Part shown: positions 1 to 5,680 of the stretch, piece by piece
How the letters are laid out: the number at the start of each line of letters is the position of its first letter
Position numbering within the stretch: the stretch's first letter is position 1
Assembly (NCBI GenBank): GCA_903864485.1
Contig: CAIPGD010000328.1
Location: 1 to 8,078, forward strand
Source of the DNA: an uncultured bacterium
Lineage (GTDB): Bacteria > Pseudomonadota > Gammaproteobacteria > Burkholderiales > Burkholderiaceae_E
Length of the DNA stretch: 8,078 bases
Reading direction: 5' to 3'
Program-made: the position numbers and the translations under genes
The notes under the pieces: model-generated
What the model was told of the DNA's origin: nothing
The model's input: the letters and a program-made list of their open reading frames with translations, nothing else
The model's database searches: none

Positions 1-788
1 ATCGATGATTCTGGCAAATCGAACTGACGTGAATACAGATCCTGCATCATGTGCGGGGCCTGAAACGAGTGATACACCGTCAGTCGCTGCTCGGCAGGGT
101 TCCAGTCGGCGATCTGGCTGCGAGGCTCGAGCGTAACCCCGGTATGACGACCAAATTCGAAGGTCGATTCGACCACCGCATCCGCCTGCGCGAACGCCTC
201 GTCCACGTTGCCGACATTCAAACTGCGGGTGAAACAGAGGTTGTCGCCGAGTTCTGGATGAATCAGCGGCGTCCCCTCATCGAGCGCTGTTTCCATGTCG
301 ACGACCGGTTTCAGGCGCTCAAAATCCACCTGGACCAGTTGCAGCGCGTCCTCAGCCTGCTCGCGGGTCTCGGCCACCACCGCTACGACCGGTTCACCTT
401 GCCAGCAGGCCCGATCGATCGCGAGTGGGTACTGCGGAGCGGACTTCATCCCGGCGAGGTGCGCCAGAGTCGCCACCCACGGTTTACAGATCCGCGCCAG
501 GTCATGCCCGTCAGCGACCATGATGACGCCCGGCATCGCCCGTGCGGCGTCCGAATGGATCGCAAGAATTCGACAATGGGCGACTTGGCTGCGCCAGAAC
601 ACCACATGCGCCATGCGCGGCAATTCAACATCGTCGGTGTAAGTCCCCTGACCCTGGACCAGTCTTCGGACACTCGGACGATCGGCATTCGCACCGATGT
701 AACGCGGATCCTCGGTAAGGGCATGCAGCGGCTGATTGCCTTGATCGACTTTTGGCGGGCGCTCTTCAGTGATCTCGTGAGCGTTCAT
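1..788 (-). CDS. Molybdopterin-binding large subunit of a xanthine/CO dehydrogenase-family hydroxylase (N-terminal part)
   Basis: Not closed by a stop: it starts at the ATG at 788 and runs off the left edge, giving 262 complete codons of a protein that is usually about 760-800 residues. The start is supported by AAGGAG (797-802) eight bases upstream and by a 4-base ATGA overlap with the [2Fe-2S] subunit gene. After an unusually long N-terminal lead (about residues 1-38), the family's a/b-hammerhead domain is readable: GQGTYTDDVELP (46-57), MPGVIMV (85-91), WQGEPVVAVVAETREQAEDA (129-148), then GVTLEPRSQIADW (217-229) and HSFQAPHMMQDL (240-251), where the Mo-cofactor domain begins. The family hydroxylates CO, purines, aldehydes or N-heteroaromatics using water-derived oxygen. 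The active-site loop lies beyond the window, so the substrate is unknown. It would assemble with the two downstream-numbered minus-strand subunits as an (LMS)2 enzyme. Confidence 0.93.
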   Translation of the reverse strand, partial: MNAHEITEERPPKVDQGNQPLHALTEDPRYIGANADRPSVRRLVQGQGTYTDDVELPRMAHVVFWRSQVAHCRILAIHSDAARAMPGVIMVADGHDLARICKPWVATLAHLAGMKSAPQYPLAIDRACWQGEPVVAVVAETREQAEDALQLVQVDFERLKPVVDMETALDEGTPLIHPELGDNLCFTRSLNVGNVDEAFAQADAVVESTFEFGRHTGVTLEPRSQIADWNPAEQRLTVYHSFQAPHMMQDLYSRQFDLPESS

Positions 789-1366
789 TGGCCGGTCTCC
801 TTCACAGCAACATCACCCGATGCAGCAAATCCGCCGGAACGGGCGGCGCCAGCGGAACTCGCAGACCCCTCGGAACCAGCAGATCCCAAGCGACCCGCGC
901 GCAGCGCGAGGGTTTCGCAGATCGCTTCGACGATGGCGTGATAGCCCGTGCAACGACAGAAATTCCCACTCATCCATTCACGAACTTCAGCCCGGGTGGC
1001 GTCGGGTTTGCTCTCCAGCAGCTCTTTAGCCGCCATCACCATGCCGGGCGTACAGAAACCGCATTGCAGTGCGGCATGACGGATGAAGGCATCCTGCAAA
1101 TCGCGCACGTCGCCGTCTTCGCTTAAACCCTCAATCGTCCGTACCCTCGAGCCATCGGCCTGCACTGCAAGCGTCAAACAACCGCGCACAATCTTGCCGT
1201 TGACTTCGACCGTGCACGCGCCACAGACCCCGTGCTCACAGCCGAGATGCGAGCCCTTAAGCCCGAGTTCACCGCGGACAAAATCAACCAGATGCGTTCG
1301 TGGCTGCACATGCCGCTGCGTGCGCTGACCGTTCACGGTCAGATCAATGCTCTGTAGTTCGGCCAT
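785..1366 (-). CDS. [2Fe-2S] small subunit of a xanthine/CO dehydrogenase-family hydroxylase
   Basis: CoxS-type electron-transfer subunit carrying two [2Fe-2S] clusters. I chose the ATG at 1366 (193 aa): it has AGGA (1373-1376) six bases upstream, better placed than for the GTG one codon earlier at 1369. Counting from that GTG, the plant-type cluster ligands are C44, C49, C52 and C64 in CEHGVCGACT...GC. The C-terminal cluster ligands are C103, C106, C138 and C140 in QCGFCTPGM and NFCRCTGY. All eight are present. The family normally ends near residue 155-165. Here a Ser/Ala/Gly-rich tail of about 35 residues (GSAGSEGSASSAGAARSGG and so on) follows the last recognisable helix and runs into the large-subunit start with a 4-base ATGA overlap. 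The role is to carry electrons from the Mo centre to FAD. Confidence in family is very high; substrate is unknown. Confidence 0.96.
   Translation of the reverse strand: MAELQSIDLTVNGQRTQRHVQPRTHLVDFVRGELGLKGSHLGCEHGVCGACTVEVNGKIVRGCLTLAVQADGSRVRTIEGLSEDGDVRDLQDAFIRHAALQCGFCTPGMVMAAKELLESKPDATRAEVREWMSGNFCRCTGYHAIVEAICETLALRAGRLGSAGSEGSASSAGAARSGGFAASGDVAVKETGQ
797..802 (-). promoter_or_regulatory. Ribosome binding site of the large-subunit gene
   Basis: AAGGAG read on the minus strand, eight bases before the ATG at 788. It lies inside the 3' end of the [2Fe-2S] subunit gene, so the large subunit is expected to be made by re-initiation or coupled translation. The extended string AAGGAGACC is identical to that in front of the binding-protein gene at 4350, with the same spacing. 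Confidence 0.75.
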
Positions 1367-1382
1367 CACGAATCCTGTTCAA

Positions 1383-1397
1383 AACAATAAAATTGTT
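1383..1397. repeat. Short AT-rich inverted repeat between the FAD- and FeS-subunit genes
   Basis: AACAAT-AAA-ATTGTT, a perfect 6-bp inverted repeat with a 3-base loop in the 38-base spacer between the two genes. It is AT-only apart from one C/G pair per arm, in an otherwise GC-rich region. A stem this weak is unlikely to terminate transcription. It may simply keep the ribosome binding site of the next gene unstructured. Confidence 0.35.
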
Positions 1398-1404
1398 CGC
1401 CCGA

Positions 1405-2280
1405 CTACGCCATCAAGGCCGAGCGACTGGCATGGGCAGCCGTCAATAGCCGGCGGGTCAATACGGTTGCCAGATGGTTCTTGGTCTGACTCGAATGCGT
1501 CAGGTCGGCTAAGGGATCGAGTTCGCCCTTGAGCGAGAGAAGCGCGATCTCGATCGTAGTTTCGTCCAGCACCTTCCCGCTCAGTAAACCCTCTGTGCGG
1601 GGCGCCCGCGAGGGGATCGGACCCATCCCCAGGAATCCAAGACGCACCCGCTGTGCGACCAGCCCATCAAAGCGTGCCGCAACCGCCACACCAGCAACCG
1701 CATAGTCGCCATGCCTGCGGGACAGTTCATCGAAAGCGAACCAGTCCCCGGTTGAGGCAATCGGGACTTCAGCCGACACCACGATCTCATCGGGTTGCAA
1801 ATCCGTCATGTACAAATCCAGGAAAAAATCGGTCGCCGCAACCCGGCGTTGGCCAGCGGGCCCCTGAACCGTAATCACGCCATCCATCGCGACCAAACAG
1901 CAAGGCCACTCCGCGGCGGGGTCGCCGTACGCAATCGATCCGCCCCACGTGCCCGAATTGCGAATCGCCCGATGCGCGATATGGGGAACCGCTGCGCTCA
2001 AGAGCGGCGCATGCTCGGCCACCAATGCAGAAGCTTCGATTTCGGAATGCGTCGTCATCGCGCCGATCCGCAACCAATCACCGACCTGCTCGATACCGCG
2101 CAGCGCGTCAATTCCGGCGATGTCAATCAGAAGCGTGGGCTCCGACAGGCGCATGTTGAGGGTGGCTAATAAAGTCTGTCCGCCGGCGAGAATCCGGGCG
2201 TCATCACCGTGGGTCTGCAGTAAAGCCAAGGCCTCTTCAACTTGGTAGACCTTAACGTACTCGAAGGGAGGCGACTTCAT
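1405..2280 (-). CDS. FAD-binding medium subunit (subunit M) of a xanthine/CO dehydrogenase-family hydroxylase
   Basis: CoxM-type subunit, 291 aa from the ATG at 2280, matching the usual 285-295 residues. The open frame extends 32 codons further upstream, but that part resembles nothing in the family and overlaps the coxG-like gene, whereas MKSPPFEYVKVYQVEEAL at 2280 is the typical N-terminus. The first FAD pyrophosphate motif is AGGQTLL (residues 32-38). The second is TWGGS followed by GDPAAEWP (111-126), where most family members have TIGG. The C-terminal CO_deh_flav_C domain follows (about 180-285, with GFLGMGPIPSRA). The subunit takes electrons from the [2Fe-2S] subunit and passes them to the external acceptor. 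The ribosome binding site is weak. It sits 40 bases after the CoxG-like gene and 38 before the FeS gene, consistent with one operon. Confidence 0.94.
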   Translation of the reverse strand: MKSPPFEYVKVYQVEEALALLQTHGDDARILAGGQTLLATLNMRLSEPTLLIDIAGIDALRGIEQVGDWLRIGAMTTHSEIEASALVAEHAPLLSAAVPHIAHRAIRNSGTWGGSIAYGDPAAEWPCCLVAMDGVITVQGPAGQRRVAATDFFLDLYMTDLQPDEIVVSAEVPIASTGDWFAFDELSRRHGDYAVAGVAVAARFDGLVAQRVRLGFLGMGPIPSRAPRTEGLLSGKVLDETTIEIALLSLKGELDPLADLTHSSQTKNHLATVLTRRLLTAAHASRSALMA

Positions 2281-2320
2281 CGGAGTAAAAGCCCTGCAGT
2301 ATTGAAAATAAGAATCATAA

Positions 2321-3076
2321 TTAGCCGGTGAACAATCTAGATCCGAGCCAAACGCCGAACCCGGTTGAAACCACACCCATCGCGAACCAGAACAACCTCG
2401 GGAATTCGGCGGCCAGAGGACTTAACTCGAGCGGTGCGGCCGGTGCGGCCGGTGCGGCACGGGCGGGGCTGCCAGACTCCACCCGCAGTGCCGAGGGCTT
2501 GGCAGCGGGGGCCTGAATGTAAGCCGAAGAAGCTGAGGAGGCGGATGAGGCCGAGGATGCCGCGGATGGTTCAGACAATGAAGGCGGAGGCTCAACCGGC
2601 CCGAGCGCTTTATCCGCAACGCTCGCAACCTCTGCGGACGGGGCCAGATGCGCTTGCAGCGCTGCAAAAAACTGATCGGCCAACTGACGTGCGGACGCGT
2701 CGAGCAGTCGCCCACCAATCTGGCCCAGTTTGCCCCCGACCGATGCATGCACCGTATAGGTCACACGGGTCTGGCCACCCTCTTCGATCAGTTCGACCTG
2801 GGAACGGCCGGAAGCCATTCCGGCAGCGCCACCCGAGCCCTCGAAACTCATCAGACAGCGTTCCGGCGCAACCACCTCGGAGAGCGTGAGCGTGCCATTG
2901 AACCGAGCCCGAACCGGTCCAAGCTTGATCATCACCCGCGCGCGCCGAACGGTGTCCGACTCGTTAACGACTTCTTCACAGCCCGGGATGCAGGCCTGCA
3001 AAACCGCTGCGTCGTTGAGCGCGTCCCAAACCTGGACTCGCTTGGCTTCCATGACCACTGTGCCAGTCAGTTCCAT
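2321..3076 (-). CDS. CoxG-family SRPBCC protein with C-terminal membrane anchor
   Basis: First gene of the leftward operon, 251 aa from the ATG at 3076. MELTGTVVMEAKRVQVWDAL is the typical CoxG N-terminus. Earlier in-frame ATGs at 3112 and 3142 would add up to 22 residues unlike the family and would cover the operator candidate, so I reject them. Residues 1 to about 146 form the SRPBCC (START-like) domain, with CIPGCEEV near 29-36 and KLGPVRARFNGTL near 51-63. A low-complexity linker (about 147-225) holds four SSA and three AAP units. A single hydrophobic helix (about 228-248, LFWFAMGVVSTGFGVWLGS) ends the protein. CoxG has been linked to membrane attachment of molybdenum CO dehydrogenase and to quinone handling; here it may play the same part for the neighbouring hydroxylase. 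The hydrophobic pocket could instead bind another lipid-like ligand. Confidence 0.9.
   Translation of the reverse strand: MELTGTVVMEAKRVQVWDALNDAAVLQACIPGCEEVVNESDTVRRARVMIKLGPVRARFNGTLTLSEVVAPERCLMSFEGSGGAAGMASGRSQVELIEEGGQTRVTYTVHASVGGKLGQIGGRLLDASARQLADQFFAALQAHLAPSAEVASVADKALGPVEPPPSLSEPSAASSASSASSASSAYIQAPAAKPSALRVESGSPARAAPAAPAAPLELSPLAAEFPRLFWFAMGVVSTGFGVWLGSRLFTG
2432..2458. repeat. Three perfect 9-bp tandem repeats coding (AAP)3 in the CoxG-like linker
   Basis: Unit CGGTGCGGC on the plus strand, three exact copies, in frame with the minus-strand gene and read as Ala-Ala-Pro three times just before the membrane helix. Identity at the DNA level suggests recent slippage expansion, and the copy number may vary between strains. 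Confidence 0.85.
2522..2557. repeat. Degenerate 9-bp repeat coding (SSA)4 in the CoxG-like linker
   Basis: Four successive Ser-Ser-Ala units on the minus strand. The codons differ from unit to unit (TCC TCG GCC, TCA TCC GCC, TCC TCA GCT, TCT TCG GCT), so the repeat is kept at protein but not DNA level. This contrasts with the perfect (AAP)3 repeat 60 bases away. Confidence 0.75.
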
Positions 3077-3140
3077 TGCGTGCTCAATTTGCGGGTTAGT
3101 CCGGATGGTCATGCTGACCAGATGATCAATAAGCTTAGCC
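3077..3140. promoter_or_regulatory. Divergent intergenic control region between the hydroxylase operon and the TetR-family gene
   Basis: Sixty-four bases separate the two chosen starts, so it should hold both promoters. It contains the palindrome at 3106-3120 and the left arm of a long-range inverted repeat (3093-3104). It also has the small palindromes TGATCA (3123-3128) and AAGCTT (3131-3136). I see no convincing sigma-70 -35/-10 pair for either direction, so no promoter box is called. A regulator bound here could control both directions at once. Confidence 0.7.
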
Positions 3141-3184
3141 ATGGTTGACTTGTTGGTAAATAGCTTGCACCCCCGGACTAACCC
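3093..3184. repeat. Perfect 12-bp inverted repeat flanking the divergent region
   Basis: GGGTTAGTCCGG at 3093-3104 and its exact reverse complement CCGGACTAACCC at 3173-3184, with 68 bases between arms. The left arm abuts the 15-bp palindrome (one base apart). The right arm lies inside codons 11-15 of the TetR-family gene. Neither arm extends further. A chance match this long within about 100 bases is improbable, roughly thousands of possible pairs against 16.8 million 12-mers. Confidence 0.8.
3106..3120. promoter_or_regulatory. Palindromic operator candidate TGGTCA-TGC-TGACCA
   Basis: A perfect 6-bp inverted repeat with a 3-base spacer, giving a 15-bp dyad. It lies 20 bases upstream of the TetR-family start and 29 bases upstream of the chosen CoxG-like start. 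TetR-family dimers bind dyads of about this size next to their own genes. The adjacent regulator is therefore the natural candidate, but binding is inferred. Confidence 0.6.
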
Positions 3185-3944
3185 TGAAGCCGCCCCGGCA
3201 TCGGTCGTCCAGTCGCGCCCGCCCAGACGCCGTTTGCCGGTCGCCGAACGCGAGCGCCAAATCGTGACCGCCGCGATCAGTTACTTTGCGGAGCATGGCT
3301 TTGCGGCCCAATTGCGCGACCTCGCGTCGGCGATTGGGGTCACTCACACACTCGTTTATCACTACTTTCCAACCAAGCAGGCGCTGGTGGATCGGGTGTA
3401 CCTCGAAGTGATCGCAGGAAGGTGGAAGCCGGAGTGGGAAAAACTTCTCGACAACAGAACCATTCCAGTCCCTGAAAAGTTAGTCGAATTTTATGGCGAC
3501 TACGCCCGCACGGTACTGACGCGTGAATTCGTTCGGATCCTCGTTTTTTCGGGCCTCACCGACCGCAGCATCACCGACCGATTTTTTAATATGCTCAGTG
3601 AGCGCCTGTTCCCACGGCTGATCCGCGAGACGCGGCGATTTCGAGGCAGTCAGAGCCGCGCCAAGCCCAGCGCGCGTGAACATGAACTGCTCATGGGGCT
3701 GCACGGCGGCGTCTTCTACGGAGGTCTGCGCCGCTTTGTCTACGACCATGATATTGGTGGCAAACAAGCGCTCGATGATGAATCCATCATCACCGACCGC
3801 GTCCAAAGCTACCTGAATGCAAGTCGGTCGCTTAACCCAACCGGCCCCGTCCCCTGCATCACCGATGGAGTTTCAAATGGCGCTCACCCTGAACCACTTC
3901 TCAATCCGAACAATGGATCTGGACCGCACGCGAGATTTTTATGA
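3141..3944 (+). CDS. TetR/AcrR-family transcriptional regulator
   Basis: 267 aa, longer than the usual 190-220. The N-terminal DNA-binding domain is clear at about residues 38-86: ERQIVTAAISYFAEHGF (38-54), then the helix-turn-helix RDLASAIGVTHTLVYHYFPT (59-78) followed by KQALVDRVY (79-87). The remaining helices form the ligand/dimer domain and show no recognisable ligand motif. About 35 residues precede the HTH (rich in Pro, Arg and Ala). A polar tail of about 40 residues after VQSYLNASRS reads through the ribosome binding site and start of the next gene, a 68-base overlap. The ATG at 3141 is the only ATG upstream of the HTH but has no visible Shine-Dalgarno. TTG codons at 3150, 3153 and 3165 are alternatives. 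Its divergent position suggests it controls the hydroxylase operon, and probably itself and the downstream genes. Confidence 0.9.
   Translation: MVDLLVNSLHPRTNPEAAPASVVQSRPPRRRLPVAERERQIVTAAISYFAEHGFAAQLRDLASAIGVTHTLVYHYFPTKQALVDRVYLEVIAGRWKPEWEKLLDNRTIPVPEKLVEFYGDYARTVLTREFVRILVFSGLTDRSITDRFFNMLSERLFPRLIRETRRFRGSQSRAKPSAREHELLMGLHGGVFYGGLRRFVYDHDIGGKQALDDESIITDRVQSYLNASRSLNPTGPVPCITDGVSNGAHPEPLLNPNNGSGPHARFL
3867..3870 (+). promoter_or_regulatory. Ribosome binding site deciding the VOC start
   Basis: GGAG six bases before the ATG at 3877. The upstream in-frame ATGs at 3817 and 3865 have no comparable signal (GGAG overlaps the 3865 start codon itself), so 3877 is preferred. The site lies inside the 3' end of the TetR-family gene. 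Confidence 0.65.
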
Positions 3945-4320
3945 ACGGGTACTAGGTCTCACGGTCGGCCCACGACCGGATTTCCCATTCCCCGGGCTCT
4001 GGATGTATCGGGGCGACCATGGCGATGTGGCCAATGCGGTCGTGCACATTATCGGGATGGACCGCAATGATCCAGAAGGCCTCAAGCGCTATCTCGGTGA
4101 CCGCGATCTATCGTCCCTCACGGGCAGCGGCGCATTGGACCATGTGGCGTTTTTCGCCGACGGGCTGAGCGACATGCTGGCCCACCTGAACGCGATTGGC
4201 GTCGTACCACGAGAGAGGACAGTTCCATCGATTGGATTGCATCAGCTCTTTCTCGACGATCCGAATGGAATCGTGGTTGAACTGAACTATCCGGCAGCCG
4301 AAAAAGCCCGCTTGGCCTGA
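3877..4320 (+). CDS. VOC (glyoxalase/bleomycin resistance/extradiol dioxygenase fold) family protein
   Basis: 147 aa from the ATG at 3877, a single-domain VOC protein of ordinary length; starting at 3817 would add 20 residues unlike the fold. Two bab-bbb modules can be followed: LNHFSIRTMDLDRTRDFYERVLGL (5-28) and ALDHVAFFADGLSDMLAHLN (86-105), ending with HQLFLDDPNGIVVELNYP (122-139). The likely metal ligands of the superfamily are in place: H7, H89 and E135, with H57 and H122 as further candidates, so it is probably a metal-dependent enzyme. The family includes glyoxalase I, fosfomycin-resistance enzymes, epimerases and ring-cleaving dioxygenases, and the sequence does not decide among them. 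It overlaps the regulator by 68 bases and precedes the importer by 29, so it is probably cotranscribed with both and acts in the same pathway. Confidence 0.88.
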   Translation: MALTLNHFSIRTMDLDRTRDFYERVLGLTVGPRPDFPFPGLWMYRGDHGDVANAVVHIIGMDRNDPEGLKRYLGDRDLSSLTGSGALDHVAFFADGLSDMLAHLNAIGVVPRERTVPSIGLHQLFLDDPNGIVVELNYPAAEKARLA

Positions 4321-4349
4321 ATTTTTTAAACACCCAAGGAGACCAAACC

Positions 4350-5615
4350 ATGCCTGTTTCAAATCCATCGTCCCCGTCCAACCCACTTCCCACCTCACGT
4401 CGACGCCTCCTGCAAGCAGGCGCTGCAGGGACGGTTCTGGCGGGTGCGCCGTTCGCCATCAATATCGTTCGCGCGCAGGGCGCGCCGATCAAGATCGGTT
4501 TTCCGACGCCACTCACGGGAGCCTTCTCCGCCGAGGCACAGGATCAGGTCCGCGCTGCCGAACTCGCGGTCAAAGAGTTCAATGATGCTGGCGGGTTCAA
4601 TGGACGCAAAGTTGAACTGCTGGTTCGCGATGACAAGCTGAATCCAGGCGAAGCGGCCTCCAGAACCCTCGAACTGATTGAAAAGGACAAGGTCGATTTC
4701 ATCGTCGGTTCGCTTTCGGCCGCGACCCAACTCTCGATTAACGCCGTTACCCGTGAACGCAAAGTGATCTTCAATTCGATCAGCCAGAGCGACGCGATCA
4801 ATGAGGCGAAGGACTGGAGCCCCTACACCTTCCACGAAGCGCTGAATCCACACATGACCGCGGGTGCTGTGGCCCGTTATGCGTTTCCAAAATATGGCAA
4901 GAAAGTGGTCTACCTGACCGCCGACTACGCCTATGGCCATGAGATGGTGCGCGGCTTCGAGAGGGCTGGGAAAGCCCTCGGAGCGACCACCCTTGCCGAC
5001 ATCCGCCACCCGCTGGGCGCCGCCGACTACTCCGCCTTCCTGCCCCGTATTCAGGCCCTCAAGCCCGACATTCTGGTGCTGTGCAATTTCGGCCGGGACC
5101 TCGTGAATTCGGCGAAACAAGCGACGGATTTTGGTCTCAAAGAGACGACTCGCCTGGTCGCCCCGGTGTTGCTTTTCACCTCGCGAGTCGCGGGCGGTGC
5201 CGATGCGTTTGAAGGCGTCGTCGGTGGCACCTCGTATTACTGGGGCATGGAAGATTCGATCCCGGCCGCAAAAGTCTTCAATGACAAATTCCGCCGTGCC
5301 TACGGTGGTGCTGTGCCCTCGGACTATGGCGCTCTGGGTTACGCCGGCGTGCGCAGTGTGTTGCAGGCCGTGGTAAACGCAAAAACGACCGATTCAGATA
5401 AGGTCGCAGATGCCCTCGGACGCCTGGAATACAACTGGTACAAAGGCAACCAGTCTTATCGCAAGTGCGACCATCAATCCGTGCAGTCGGTGATCATCGT
5501 CGAGTCCAAATCCAAAGGGATGAAAGACAAGAACGATGTCTTCTCGGTCGCCAGTATTGAAGCCGCCAATGAGTCAAACCTGCGGTCCTGCAGCGAACTT
5601 GGGCACAAGGCCTAA
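4350..5615 (+). CDS. HAAT-type ABC importer substrate-binding protein (Tat signal)
   Basis: 421 aa, Peripla_BP_6/LivJ-like receptor of a branched-chain amino acid-type transporter. AAGGAG (4336-4341) stands eight bases before the ATG. The signal peptide has a twin-arginine motif SRRRLLQ (16-22), a moderately hydrophobic stretch to about 39 and a probable cleavage after A42 (VRA/QG). The mature fold begins PIKIGFPTPLTGAFS (46-60). VDFIVGSLSAATQLS (115-129), VVYLTADYAYGHEM (186-199) and PSDYGALGYAGVRS (323-336) are typical of the two lobes. The C-terminal YRKCDHQS (370-377) and RSCSELGH (412-419) put C373 and C414 where they could form a disulfide; this ending is seen in relatives that bind aromatic acids and similar compounds rather than leucine. 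It works in the periplasm, delivering ligand to the permeases encoded next. The ligand cannot be assigned. Confidence 0.94.
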   Translation: MPVSNPSSPSNPLPTSRRRLLQAGAAGTVLAGAPFAINIVRAQGAPIKIGFPTPLTGAFSAEAQDQVRAAELAVKEFNDAGGFNGRKVELLVRDDKLNPGEAASRTLELIEKDKVDFIVGSLSAATQLSINAVTRERKVIFNSISQSDAINEAKDWSPYTFHEALNPHMTAGAVARYAFPKYGKKVVYLTADYAYGHEMVRGFERAGKALGATTLADIRHPLGAADYSAFLPRIQALKPDILVLCNFGRDLVNSAKQATDFGLKETTRLVAPVLLFTSRVAGGADAFEGVVGGTSYYWGMEDSIPAAKVFNDKFRRAYGGAVPSDYGALGYAGVRSVLQAVVNAKTTDSDKVADALGRLEYNWYKGNQSYRKCDHQSVQSVIIVESKSKGMKDKNDVFSVASIEAANESNLRSCSELGHKA

Positions 5616-5680
5616 CGGACCGGGCGCCTTGAAGGGCAACGCCCTTCAAGGACAAGGCGGCTTGAAGGGTTTCACGAACC
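5616..5680 (+). promoter_or_regulatory. Intercistronic hairpin region with three alternative arms before livH
   Basis: CCTTGAAGGGC (5627-5637) and GCCCTTCAAGG (5641-5651) form a perfect 11-bp stem with a 3-base AAC loop. A third arm, CTTGAAGGG (5661-5669), can pair instead with CCCTTCAAG (5642-5650). CGCCTTG (5625-5631) can also pair with CAAGGCG (5653-5659). The only Shine-Dalgarno-like sequence for livH, AAGGG (5665-5669), lies in the third arm. No U-tract follows the stem, so it does not look like an intrinsic terminator. Likely roles are protecting the 3' end of the abundant binding-protein message and lowering livH translation. Confidence 0.6.

Noticed and set aside
51..941. A long plus-strand open frame (296 codons) opposite the large-subunit and FeS-subunit genes.
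   Set aside because: Its product is Arg/His/Pro-rich with no domain, while the opposite strand encodes clear molybdenum hydroxylase subunits. It is a GC-driven shadow frame.
2281..2376. A 32-residue N-terminal extension of the FAD subunit.
   Set aside because: It overlaps the end of the CoxG-like gene and lacks family similarity; the ATG at 2280 gives the normal N-terminus.
1..3076. Calling the operon a true aerobic CO dehydrogenase.
   Set aside because: The diagnostic active-site loop is outside the window, no coxD/E/F is visible, and linkage to an organic-solute importer argues for a different substrate.
4395..5120. A 241-codon minus-strand open frame opposite the substrate-binding protein gene.
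   Set aside because: Antisense to a well-supported family member, without a ribosome binding site or recognisable domain.
5627..5651. Rho-independent terminator after the binding-protein gene.
   Set aside because: The stem is strong but no T-run follows on either strand, and the permease genes continue immediately downstream.
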